From the NCBI GenBank assembly GCA_905216145.1, contig CAJMST010000001.1, positions 62,001 through 126,000 on the forward strand: DNA of 64,000 nt. The letters are read 5' to 3'. Source of the DNA: an uncultured bacterium (lineage in GTDB: Bacteria > Actinomycetota > Coriobacteriia > Coriobacteriales > Coriobacteriaceae). The notes under the pieces were generated by a model. It did no database searches. It saw nothing but the letters and a program-made list of their open reading frames with translations, and was not told the origin of the DNA. Shown here one piece after another: positions 33,855 through 41,746 of this stretch. The translations under genes and the position numbers were made by a program. Each line of letters opens with the position of its first letter. Position 1 is the first letter of the stretch.

Positions 33855-36854
33855 CTATTTCTTAAGAAGGTACGAATAGTTGTCGCGCACGGCCTTGATG
33901 GTCAGGCGGACGGCCTCGGGCAGACCGGTGTTGACGGCATCGACCGAGACGGTGCGGACCGTGCCGGCAACGCGGACCTTAAAGTGATCCTCGTCCACGG
34001 CCAGGAAGCCCTCGTTCTCGGAGTTCTCCATGTCCTGCTCGCTCCAGAACAGGGTGAGCTTGTCCTTGTAGGGATGACCCTCCTGGTAGGGGCAGAACAC
34101 GGCGCAGTTGCCGCACTCGTTGCACATGCCGTCGACATGTACCACCTGATGCTTGGCCAGGCCCGGCACCTTAATGGCAACGTTGGCGCGGTTGGGGCAC
34201 ACGTCGCAGCAGACCTCGCACACCGAGCCGCAGCCCAGGCAGCGGGTCTTGGTGCAGTTGCGCTTGTCGCGGCACAGCGACCCCTTGCGCTCGTAGCAGG
34301 TGTCCTCGCGACCGGCCTGAGCATTCTGGTCGGCGTACTTGTTAAAGTCCACGCCGGCGATGGCACGGGCGACCTCGGCGGCGTCGGCAATAGCCTCGAC
34401 CACGGTGGCCGGACCGCGACGGCAGTCACCTGCAGCCCAGACGCCCTCGACGCCGGTGGAAGTAGCGGCAAGGCGGCCGCGACGGTCATGCTCAACGCCC
34501 GCAGCATCGTACAGGCTGGCATCGATGCCCTCGCCCACGGCGCAGATCACCGTGGTGGCGGGAAGCTCGACGGTCTCGCCCGTGGCGACGGGGCTGCGGC
34601 GGCCGCTTGCATCCGGCTCGCCAAGCTCCATAACGTCGCAGGTCAGCACGGCGCCGTTGAGTGCCTTGGGCGCCAGCAGCTCGCAGAACTCAACGCCGTC
34701 GGCAAGAGCAAGATCAAGCTCTTCCTCGTCGGCGGGCATCTGCTTCTTGGTGCGGCGATACACCAGGCGCACGTTCTTCACACCAGCCAGGCGCTTGGCC
34801 ACGCGGGCCGCGTCCATGGCGGTGTTGCCGGCGCCGATGACCACGACGTCCTCGCCCAGCTCGAGCCTCTCGCCCTTCTTGGCGGTCTCGAGGAACTCCA
34901 GCACGTCGAGCTCGGCACCCTCGCCCAAGCCCGCAGAGCCGGGCATCCAGGCACCGGTGGCCACGACCACGTCGGTAAAGCCCTGGGCCTTGAGCTCTTC
35001 AATGGAATCCACGCGAGCGTTGAGCTGCACCTTGGCGCCAAAGGCCAGGCAGAGCTCGGCATCGTGGGAGATATCGTCGCTCGCAATACGGAACTCGGGG
35101 ATCACGTGACGGACCACGCCGCCGAGCGAATCGCGGGCCTCAAAGATGGTGACGGGCACGCCGGCGCGCGTCAGGAAGAACGCCGTCGCCAGACCGGCCG
35201 GGCCGCCACCGATAACGGCAACGTTGCGCTCGCCGTCGTTGGCGATAGCCTGGGCACGCAGCTTGGGCAGCACGGCGGTCATGGCCTCACGGGCGGCCTT
35301 GAGCTTGCTGGCGCGAATCTGGGCGCCCTCGGGCTCGTAGAATGCGCGCTCGCAGGCACGGCCGCAGGGATGCGGGCAGATGGTGCCGGTAATGAACGGC
35401 AGGGCGTTGCGCTCGATGATGATGTTGAGTGCGTCCTCGAAGCGGCCCTCGTCAACGGCCGCCAGGTAGGCGGGAATATCCTGCTGGATGGGGCAGCTCG
35501 TGCGGCACGGCGTGGTAAAGCAGTCGGAAAGCGGGCTCTTGCCGGCGACCTTGCGATCGGGCAGCGGGCGCAGCGGCTTCTTGTAGAGCGGGTTGGTGAG
35601 CGAGTCGGTCTGGATCGCGGTCACGGCGTCGAGAGAGACACCCGCGAACGGCTTGCCGTCCAGGTCGGTAAACTCGCCGGCCATCTGGCTAAAGCGCTCG
35701 TAGCCACCGGGCTTGAGCACGTCGGTCGCCAGGGTGACGGGCCAAATGCCGGCGTCATACAGGGCGCGGATGTTGTAGACCGTGGCGCCACCGGAGTAGC
35801 TGATGCGCAGTTTGCCATCGAACTGCTCGGTAATGCGGCGGGCAGCCTCAATGGTCAGTGAGAACAGCGAACGGCCGGACATGTACATCTCGGTGGAGGG
35901 CAGCTCGTTCCTCGTCACGTCGACGGGGAACGTGTTGGTCAGCTTGACGCCAAACTCCAGGCCGCGCTCGGCGCACAGGGCGATGAGGCGCTCGAACATA
36001 GGCACGGCGTCGACCCACTGCAGGTCCTCGCGGAAGTGCGTGTCATCGAAGACGATGTAGTCAAAGCCCAGCTCGTTGAGGCGCTGACGGGCAAACTCAT
36101 AGCCCAGCAGCGTGGGATTGCACTTGATGTAGGTGTTGAGGCCCTTCTCGGTGATGAGGTAGGTCGCGATGCGCTCAATCTCCGCCGGCGGGCAGCCGTG
36201 CAGCGTGGACTCGGTGATGGAGTTGGAAACGCGTGCCGGAATGGATTCGACAAATGCGGCGTCGACATGCTCAAACTTGTCCAGGTTGGCGAGCGCCCAC
36301 GTACGGCACTCGTTCCAAACGTCGGAGCCGCTGGCGTCCTTCATGCCCTCGATGTAGGCATCGACCTTGGGGCTCTTAATGCCCTCGAGGTCATAGCCCA
36401 CGGACATGTTAAAGACAAAGCCATCCGGGCTGCCCAGGCCGTACTCGCGAGCGATCAGGTGGCAGGCGAACCATGCCTTCACGTACTCGGCAAAAGCCTG
36501 CGGAACCTCGAGCTCGGTCGACCACTCGCAGTTGTAGCACTCGTCCTGCGCCACGATGCAGGGCTTGTTGACGCACTTGGAGAGCTCCTCGCCGTCCATG
36601 ACCTGAACGGTCTTGAGCTCGAAGAAGCGGGAGCCTGCCACGTAGGATGCCACGATGTTCTGGGCAAGCTGCGTATTGGGACCGGCGGCCGGGCCAAACG
36701 GAGTCTCGATGCGCTCGTCAAAAATGGGAAGCGCGCCCTCCTGGTTGGTCGTAACCATCTTGCGCACGCCAAAGATGGCGTCCTGGGTCTTGTGCTCCTC
36801 GATGATCCAGTTCATCAGCTGCGAAAACGGGATCGGCCTCATGATGTCGCTCAT
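33855..36854 (-). CDS. ygfK: YgfK: selenate-reductase-like FeS flavoprotein
   Basis: 999 aa from the ATG at 36854 (AGAGGAG upstream), near the E. coli YgfK length. The N-terminal half resembles dihydropyrimidine/dihydroorotate dehydrogenases (MSDIMRPIPFSQLMNWI...). A GltD-like Cys cluster lies near residue 445 (CFTTPCRTSCPIQQDI). An FAD/NAD(P) GGGPAGLATAFFLTRAG motif is near 550, with a second, VVIGAGNTAMDAARVA. C-terminal cysteine clusters at about 870-890 and 908-921 bind [4Fe-4S]. YgfK is needed for anaerobic purine/urate use in the gut gene set; a role in reducing a purine-derived intermediate is inferred. Confidence 0.92.
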   Translation of the reverse strand: MSDIMRPIPFSQLMNWIIEEHKTQDAIFGVRKMVTTNQEGALPIFDERIETPFGPAAGPNTQLAQNIVASYVAGSRFFELKTVQVMDGEELSKCVNKPCIVAQDECYNCEWSTELEVPQAFAEYVKAWFACHLIAREYGLGSPDGFVFNMSVGYDLEGIKSPKVDAYIEGMKDASGSDVWNECRTWALANLDKFEHVDAAFVESIPARVSNSITESTLHGCPPAEIERIATYLITEKGLNTYIKCNPTLLGYEFARQRLNELGFDYIVFDDTHFREDLQWVDAVPMFERLIALCAERGLEFGVKLTNTFPVDVTRNELPSTEMYMSGRSLFSLTIEAARRITEQFDGKLRISYSGGATVYNIRALYDAGIWPVTLATDVLKPGGYERFSQMAGEFTDLDGKPFAGVSLDAVTAIQTDSLTNPLYKKPLRPLPDRKVAGKSPLSDCFTTPCRTSCPIQQDIPAYLAAVDEGRFEDALNIIIERNALPFITGTICPHPCGRACERAFYEPEGAQIRASKLKAAREAMTAVLPKLRAQAIANDGERNVAVIGGGPAGLATAFFLTRAGVPVTIFEARDSLGGVVRHVIPEFRIASDDISHDAELCLAFGAKVQLNARVDSIEELKAQGFTDVVVATGAWMPGSAGLGEGAELDVLEFLETAKKGERLELGEDVVVIGAGNTAMDAARVAKRLAGVKNVRLVYRRTKKQMPADEEELDLALADGVEFCELLAPKALNGAVLTCDVMELGEPDASGRRSPVATGETVELPATTVICAVGEGIDASLYDAAGVEHDRRGRLAATSTGVEGVWAAGDCRRGPATVVEAIADAAEVARAIAGVDFNKYADQNAQAGREDTCYERKGSLCRDKRNCTKTRCLGCGSVCEVCCDVCPNRANVAIKVPGLAKHQVVHVDGMCNECGNCAVFCPYQEGHPYKDKLTLFWSEQDMENSENEGFLAVDEDHFKVRVAGTVRTVSVDAVNTGLPEAVRLTIKAVRDNYSYLLKK

Positions 36855-36952
36855 AATGAGCTCCTCTCTGTAACGCCCGGCGAGACCGCGCGGCGGGCGC
36901 AAATACGGTGTAGCGCTAGCACAGCGCCGGCGACCCCGCGGAGGTCGCCTAT

Positions 36953-36988
36953 ACGCGCGTCGGATGCGGCGAAACATCCGACGCGCGT
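36953..36988. other. stable hairpin between ssnA and ygfK
   Basis: Perfect 14-bp stem ACGCGCGTCGGATG with its complement around loop CGGCGAAA. It follows the ssnA stop by 14 bp on the minus strand without a T-run. A similar hairpin with a related loop lies upstream of ssnA. It may set relative mRNA levels in this operon. Confidence 0.6.
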
Positions 36989-37002
36989 GAATCTACTTGT
37001 TA

Positions 37003-38358
37003 TTAGTAGGTGCGATCGTTGAGCGTGCTCCAGAGCTTCTTGGACTCAGCCATGGTCCACGCGTTGATCTTTTCCTCGTCAATGCCAACGAACTCGCGAT
37101 CCTTGTACAGAACCTTGCCGTTGATGATGGTGGTACGGCAGTTTTTGCCCATCATGCCAAAGAGCATGTGGCCGTCGATGTTCTCCTCGCTCAGCGGCGT
37201 AAAGGGCTTGTAGTCCATAACGATGACGTCGGCAGCGGCGCCGGCCTCGAGCACACCGAGCTTGCGATCGAAGTACTTGCTGGCCATCTTGGCGTTGTTC
37301 TCGAACAGCATGGTCATGGCCTCGCACCAGCCCACGTTGGGCATGGCGGCATTGTGGCGCTGAATGATCAGGAAGACCTTGAGGCTCTCGAGCATATCGT
37401 GGGTGTAGGCGTCGGTGCCCATGCACACGGGGATGCCGCGGCGGAAGAACTCGAGCACGGGGGCGCAGCCCACGGCGTTGCCCATATTGGATTCGGGGTT
37501 GTTGACCAGCCAGGTGCCGGACTCCTTGACGATATCCATCTCGGCGGGCGTCACGTGGATGCAGTGGCCGAGCATGGTGTCGGGACCGAGCAGGTTGTGC
37601 TGCAGCAGGCGCTCGACGGGGCTGATACCGCCGCGGTTGAGGCGGGAATCCCACACATCGTTCATGCCCTCGCACACGTGGATGTGGAAGCCGGTCAGGC
37701 CGTTGTTGGCCTCGGCCATCTTGTCCATGGTCTCGTCCGACAGCGTAAAGGTGGCGTGACCGCCAAACATGGCGGCGATCATGTGGTTGTCGTTATCGCG
37801 ACGCTCCTTGGCGGCCCACTGGGCGAACTCGGCGTTCTCGGCAATGGCCTGGTCGCATTTTTCCTGGCCGCGGCGATCGGAGACCTCGTAGCACAGGCAC
37901 GAACGCATGCCCAGCTCCTGAGCGGCGTCCTTAATGGTAAAGAGGCTTCCCGGGATCTCGCAGAAGCTCGCGTGGTGATCGAAGATCGTGGTAACGCCGT
38001 CGCGGATGGAATCCAGAATCGTGGCATAGGCGCTGGCCTTGGTGCCGTCGAGCGTCAGGTTGTCGTCGATCTTCCACCACTGCTGCTCAAGATTCTCCAG
38101 GAAGTTGGTGGGGTTGCAGCCCTTAATGGCAAGGCCGCGGGCCAGACCCGAGTAGATGTGGGTGTGGCAGTTGATGAGTCCGGGCATGATGAGGTTGCCC
38201 CGGGCGTCGACGTACTCGGCATCCGGGTACTTGGCCTTGAGCTCGCACTCGGGGCCCACTTCGACGATCGTATCTCCGTCAATGGCGACCGCACCGTTTG
38301 GAATAAACGGGGTCTGAGCGTTGCGGGTAAAGACGGAACCGTTAGCGACCAGAAGCAT
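37003..38358 (-). CDS. ssnA: SsnA family amidohydrolase
   Basis: 451 aa from the ATG at 38358 (AGGGAG upstream). Amidohydrolase superfamily, guanine/chlorohydrolase-like: GLINCHTHIYSGLARG (HxH), FHIHVCEGMNDVW, LGHCIHVTPAEMD and CMGTDAYTHDM supply the metal ligands. SsnA is a fixed member of the purine-degradation locus with ygfK. A hydrolytic deamination or ring-opening step is expected; the substrate is not proven. Confidence 0.92.
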   Translation of the reverse strand: MLLVANGSVFTRNAQTPFIPNGAVAIDGDTIVEVGPECELKAKYPDAEYVDARGNLIMPGLINCHTHIYSGLARGLAIKGCNPTNFLENLEQQWWKIDDNLTLDGTKASAYATILDSIRDGVTTIFDHHASFCEIPGSLFTIKDAAQELGMRSCLCYEVSDRRGQEKCDQAIAENAEFAQWAAKERRDNDNHMIAAMFGGHATFTLSDETMDKMAEANNGLTGFHIHVCEGMNDVWDSRLNRGGISPVERLLQHNLLGPDTMLGHCIHVTPAEMDIVKESGTWLVNNPESNMGNAVGCAPVLEFFRRGIPVCMGTDAYTHDMLESLKVFLIIQRHNAAMPNVGWCEAMTMLFENNAKMASKYFDRKLGVLEAGAAADVIVMDYKPFTPLSEENIDGHMLFGMMGKNCRTTIINGKVLYKDREFVGIDEEKINAWTMAESKKLWSTLNDRTY

Positions 38359-38505
38359 GGATGCTCCCTTCGACATCAGAGGCGGGGTTTGACACCTCTG
38401 ACATGGCGGAGTGCGAAGCGCCGGCCTACACCGGAAACGGGCCCTCTCCCGTCAACGCTTCACCAAAGGGACAAACCCTTTGAAGTGCGGCTTGGCGCCG
38501 CATGA

Positions 38506-38537
38506 CGTCGGCGGACGAGGCGATGCGTCCGCCGACG
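38506..38537. other. stable hairpin between the permease gene and ssnA
   Basis: Perfect 12-bp stem CGTCGGCGGACG/CGTCCGCCGACG around loop AGGCGATG, 17 bp after the permease stop on the minus strand. It resembles the 36953-36988 hairpin in stem start and loop. No T-run. Likely an mRNA processing or stability element. Confidence 0.55.
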
Positions 38538-38553
38538 AATAGCACCGAATTGG

Positions 38554-39948
38554 TTACTTCTTGCTCTCGGGCAAGACCAGATCCACGGCAGCGTCCTTGG
38601 CAGCATCGATGTGCTGGGCCACGACCGGCGTCTGCGGAAGGATCAGGTTAAGGACAATGGCCATGATGGCGGTGGGGGTTACGGCATTGGAGCCGATGAC
38701 GGTGGAAACCCAGGTGGGCATACCCTCGCCGGCAAGGCAACCGCTGGCCATCCAGATACCCAGGCCAAAGACGACGGAGGTACCGACGATGGTGGTAGTG
38801 CGCTGCGTGAGGCCCTCGCGGGTGAACATGCGCACGCCGTTCATGGTGATGGTGCCAAAGACGCCGACGGTCGCGCCGCCGATGACGGGCTGCGGGATAG
38901 CGGAAAGAACGGCAGAGAGCTGCGGGAACAGGCCGGCGATGGCAAAGACGGCCGCGATGATCACAAAGACCCACTTGTTGACGACCTTGTTGGAGCAGAT
39001 GATGCCCACGTTCTGGCCAAGGGCGCTGGTGGGAAGACCGCCCAGCAGGCCGCCGACCATAGAAGTGAGGCCCTGGGACACGATAGCGCCGGAGAGCTCA
39101 CGCTCGGTGGGCATACGGTCGATGGAGCCCAGGCAGGCGGCGGAGACGTCACCGATAACCTGGATGGCAACCATGGGGAACACGACGGCGAGGGTAATGC
39201 AGACCTCGGGATCAAATTCGAGCGCGTAGGGCATGAGCTTGGGAAGGGCGAAGACCTGAGCGGTGGCGACGCTGGAGAAGTCGATCATGCCAAAGGGGAT
39301 GGAGACGATCATGCCAACGATCATGCCAAAGAACACGGATCCCAGCTTGAGCGTGCCCTTGCCAAAGTTGGCGAGCGCAAAGACCACGGCGAAGGTGATG
39401 AGAGCGACGCACCACGCCTGCGGGGTGCCCCACAGAGGCGTGCCCATGCCACCGGCCATGTACTTAACGGCCGTGGGATAAAGAGAGACGCCAATGGAGA
39501 AGATGACCGTACCGGTCACGACGGGCGGGAACAGCCACTTGATCTTGCTGTAAGCCAGACCAAAGAGGACCGCGACGGCGCCGCCGACGATCTCGCCGCC
39601 CAGCAGCGCACCAAAGCTAAAGCCCGAGGCACCCATGGCCTGCAGGGCCGGCAGGAACGCGAACGAAACGCCCATGACGATGGGCAGACCGCCGCCGATG
39701 CGACGGAAGGGAGCGAAGGCCTGAAGGGCCGTATCGATTGCCGAAAGAATGAGCGCGACCTGGATGATGTCGGTGCTCTGCTGGCTATTAAAGCCGTAGA
39801 CGCCGGCCATGATGACCGCCGGGGTAATGATGCCGGCAAACGATGCCAGTACGTGCTGAAGGGCACACGGGATCATTTCCTTAACGGGAGGCATGCCTTC
39901 GCGAGTGAACAGGGCTTCAGTGCCGTTCGTAACCGTCTCCTGGGTCAT
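38554..39948 (-). CDS. NCS2-family purine (xanthine/uric acid) permease
   Basis: 464 aa, about 12-14 hydrophobic helices. The NCS2 signature ALGQNVGIICSNK is present along with GGLLGGLPTSALG and ITPAVIMAGVYGF. This family includes XanQ, PbuX, UacT and UraA. The position at the head of the ssnA-ygfK-ferredoxin-hydroxylase operon argues for xanthine or urate import. It is divergent from the second PAS/HTH regulator. Confidence 0.88.
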   Translation of the reverse strand: MTQETVTNGTEALFTREGMPPVKEMIPCALQHVLASFAGIITPAVIMAGVYGFNSQQSTDIIQVALILSAIDTALQAFAPFRRIGGGLPIVMGVSFAFLPALQAMGASGFSFGALLGGEIVGGAVAVLFGLAYSKIKWLFPPVVTGTVIFSIGVSLYPTAVKYMAGGMGTPLWGTPQAWCVALITFAVVFALANFGKGTLKLGSVFFGMIVGMIVSIPFGMIDFSSVATAQVFALPKLMPYALEFDPEVCITLAVVFPMVAIQVIGDVSAACLGSIDRMPTERELSGAIVSQGLTSMVGGLLGGLPTSALGQNVGIICSNKVVNKWVFVIIAAVFAIAGLFPQLSAVLSAIPQPVIGGATVGVFGTITMNGVRMFTREGLTQRTTTIVGTSVVFGLGIWMASGCLAGEGMPTWVSTVIGSNAVTPTAIMAIVLNLILPQTPVVAQHIDAAKDAAVDLVLPESKK

Positions 39949-40300
39949 TTGACCACCAATCCTCGAAGTAGTTGTTTTCGCATCTAACGCTCTATTGTGA
40001 CGCAGTGCGGGGTTGAGGTTGTGCCTTCATTGCATATCGTATTAAAGATGATTCTCATTCTCAATAATAATTTTTTGTTATCAGACTATTCTTCAGCTGA
40101 AATAACGCATTTCCGCAGGTCAGGAAAGTGTCTGGTCAAAATAACATCTAACATTTCTTTTGGTCAACCGTTTACCGCTAAATTCCTACCGTTCGTCTGC
40201 ATTACGCAATGTACCTGCGGATATACGAGATGATGGGCAGCGTGTTACCATGATAAAAAATTGTTATGAACATTTCCGATTTCACCCAAAGGAGTTGCCC
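39949..40300. promoter_or_regulatory. 352-bp divergent control region
   Basis: AT-rich gap between the permease gene and the regulator. It contains TTGTTATC-rich and AATAATAATTTTTT stretches and a TGGTCAAAA ... TTTTGGTCA pair in direct-like orientation at about 40133-40166. I do not find the AACAAA-N3-TTTGTT palindrome of the ygeX region. It must hold both promoters. Confidence 0.4.
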
Positions 40301-40957
40301 GTGAACGAGACCGTACGTCGCTTTTTGCCGATGGTCGATTTTCTGGAGCAGATTCTCGGCAAAAACAGCGAAATCGTGCTGCACGATTTCTCGGATCCCG
40401 ACCACGCCATCGTTGATATTCGCAACGGCATCGTGAGCGGCCGCAAGGTCGGCGGTCCCGCCACCGATCTGGCACTCAAGATCATGCACGACGCCAAGTA
40501 TCGCGACCTGCCGTTTATTACGGGCTACGAGGGGCGCGGTGCCGGCGGCAAGACGTTGGAGTCAGCGACGTACTTTATCCGCGAGAATGACGAGATCGTC
40601 GGTATGCTCTGCGTCAACACCGACCTCTCGACCGTGCGCTCCATCAACGCCATGGCGCAGCAGCTCATGGCGTGCTTCGACGCGGCGCCGACGCGCACGG
40701 AGCCCGCCCCTATCGAGGTCGAAAGCCTTTCGGAGTCCACACAGGAGCTCATCGACCGCAGCATTGCCGAGTTGCTGAGCGCGCGCGGGCTGGATGTAGC
40801 GTCGCTTGGTCAGAGCGACCGCGTGGACGTCATTCGCCACCTCAACGGCAACGGGGTGTTCATGCTCAAGGGCGCCGTGGCCTGCGCCGCCACCGCGCTG
40901 GGCATCTCGGAGCCCAGCGTCTACCGCTACCTGCAAAAAGTTCGCAAGGAGGGCTAA
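40301..40957 (+). CDS. second YheO-like PAS/helix-turn-helix regulator
   Basis: 218 aa from a GTG at 40301 with AAAGGAG. The PAS part has NSEIVLHDFSDPDHAIVDI, IVSGRKVGGPATD and IVGMLCVNTDLS. The C-terminal HTH has GVFMLKGAVACAATALGISEPSVYRYL. It has the same layout and length as 16805-17458, so the two are paralogues. It probably controls the divergent permease-ssnA-ygfK operon in response to a purine or breakdown product (inferred). Confidence 0.85.
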   Translation: MNETVRRFLPMVDFLEQILGKNSEIVLHDFSDPDHAIVDIRNGIVSGRKVGGPATDLALKIMHDAKYRDLPFITGYEGRGAGGKTLESATYFIRENDEIVGMLCVNTDLSTVRSINAMAQQLMACFDAAPTRTEPAPIEVESLSESTQELIDRSIAELLSARGLDVASLGQSDRVDVIRHLNGNGVFMLKGAVACAATALGISEPSVYRYLQKVRKEG

Positions 40958-41002
40958 CGAGCAAAATGGAGCGCGGCTCCACAAGCGATCCGTCACTTGA
41001 CA

Positions 41003-41042
41003 AAAGACCCTGCAGCTCGCATGCGCTGCAGGGTCTTTTTGC
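41003..41042. terminator. bidirectional intrinsic terminator
   Basis: Near-perfect stem AAAGACCCTGCAGC/GCTGCAGGGTCTTT with a short loop and T-runs on both strands. It lies between the convergent regulator and ridA, so it can end both transcripts. Confidence 0.85.
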
Positions 41043-41069
41043 ATGTCATGTTTAGTTGTGGCCAACGCC

Positions 41070-41447
41070 TTAGAGAGCGGCGACGACCTCGATCTCGACC
41101 AGACCGCCAGCCGGAAGGGCGGCAACCTGGAAAGCGCTGCGCGCGGGGAACGGGGCCTCGAACTTGGAGGCGTAGATCTCGTTCACGACGGCGAAATCGG
41201 CGATGTCGGCCAGGTAGACCGTGGTCTTGACGACATCGGCAAAGGTGGCGCCGGCAGCGGTCAGCAGGGCCTCGACGTTAGCAAGGGACTGCTTGGCCTG
41301 GGCCTCGACGCCCTCGGGCATCTTGCCGGTTGCGGGGTCGATGCCCAGCTGGCCGGACAGGAACACCATGTTGCCGGCCTGGATACCGGGGGAATACGGG
41401 CCGATGGCTGCAGGTGCGTTATCGGAAGACACGACGGTCTTGCTCAT
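41070..41447 (-). CDS. ridA: RidA family enamine/imine deaminase
   Basis: 125 aa from the ATG at 41447 (AAGGAG upstream). The YjgF/RidA core is seen as APAAIGPYSPGIQAGNMVFLSGQ and ends RSAFQVAALPAGGLVEIEVVA; the conserved Arg is in PARSAF. RidA hydrolyses 2-aminoacrylate made by PLP lyases. YgeX in this window forms that intermediate, so its place at the end of the purine locus makes metabolic sense. Confidence 0.93.
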   Translation of the reverse strand: MSKTVVSSDNAPAAIGPYSPGIQAGNMVFLSGQLGIDPATGKMPEGVEAQAKQSLANVEALLTAAGATFADVVKTTVYLADIADFAVVNEIYASKFEAPFPARSAFQVAALPAGGLVEIEVVAAL

Positions 41448-41606
41448 GTTTTTCTCCTTACAATCAAATAGAGAGCGAGAGCGCGGCGTTCGCACCGGGA
41501 GGCACAATTCGGTCTGAACACCGCGCTTGATTGGGATAGTACTCAAGGTTTCTGTTTGATGCAAGAATATTATCAGCTTGCGAGAATATTTTATCGCCCA
41601 GCGGTT

Positions 41607-41637
41607 TCCCCGAACCGTTGAACGGTTCTCCACGGGG
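41607..41637. other. palindromic hairpin upstream of the U32 gene
   Basis: Contains the perfect palindrome GAACCGTT-G-AACGGTTC (41612-41628), flanked by CCCC and GGGG that can extend the stem. Nearby are two direct copies of a TGCnAGAATATT motif at about 41560 and 41579. Possible operator or leader structure in the 299-bp ridA/U32 divergent gap. Confidence 0.4.
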
Positions 41638-41746
41638 TCAGCCAGCCCAAGCTGCTGAAGACTTTATCCCGCTTGGAGCACGGGCATCGCCTGCCGCAAC
41701 GGCACCACTATACTTTTGAATATCTGAGCATTTTGAAAGGCAGGAT

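Noticed and set aside
30415..33879. 1154-codon open frame on the plus strand
   Set aside because: It is antisense to the hydroxylase and ferredoxin genes, which have clear domain motifs; the plus-strand reading is low-complexity Gly/Ala/His and is a GC-rich shadow.
34000..36800. Long plus-strand frames opposite ygfK
   Set aside because: No recognisable motifs, composition typical of antisense frames, and complete overlap with a well-supported gene.
40050..40072. Fur-box-like GATGATTCTCATTCTCA upstream of the permease
   Set aside because: The half-sites are not properly inverted and iron control of a purine permease has no other support here.
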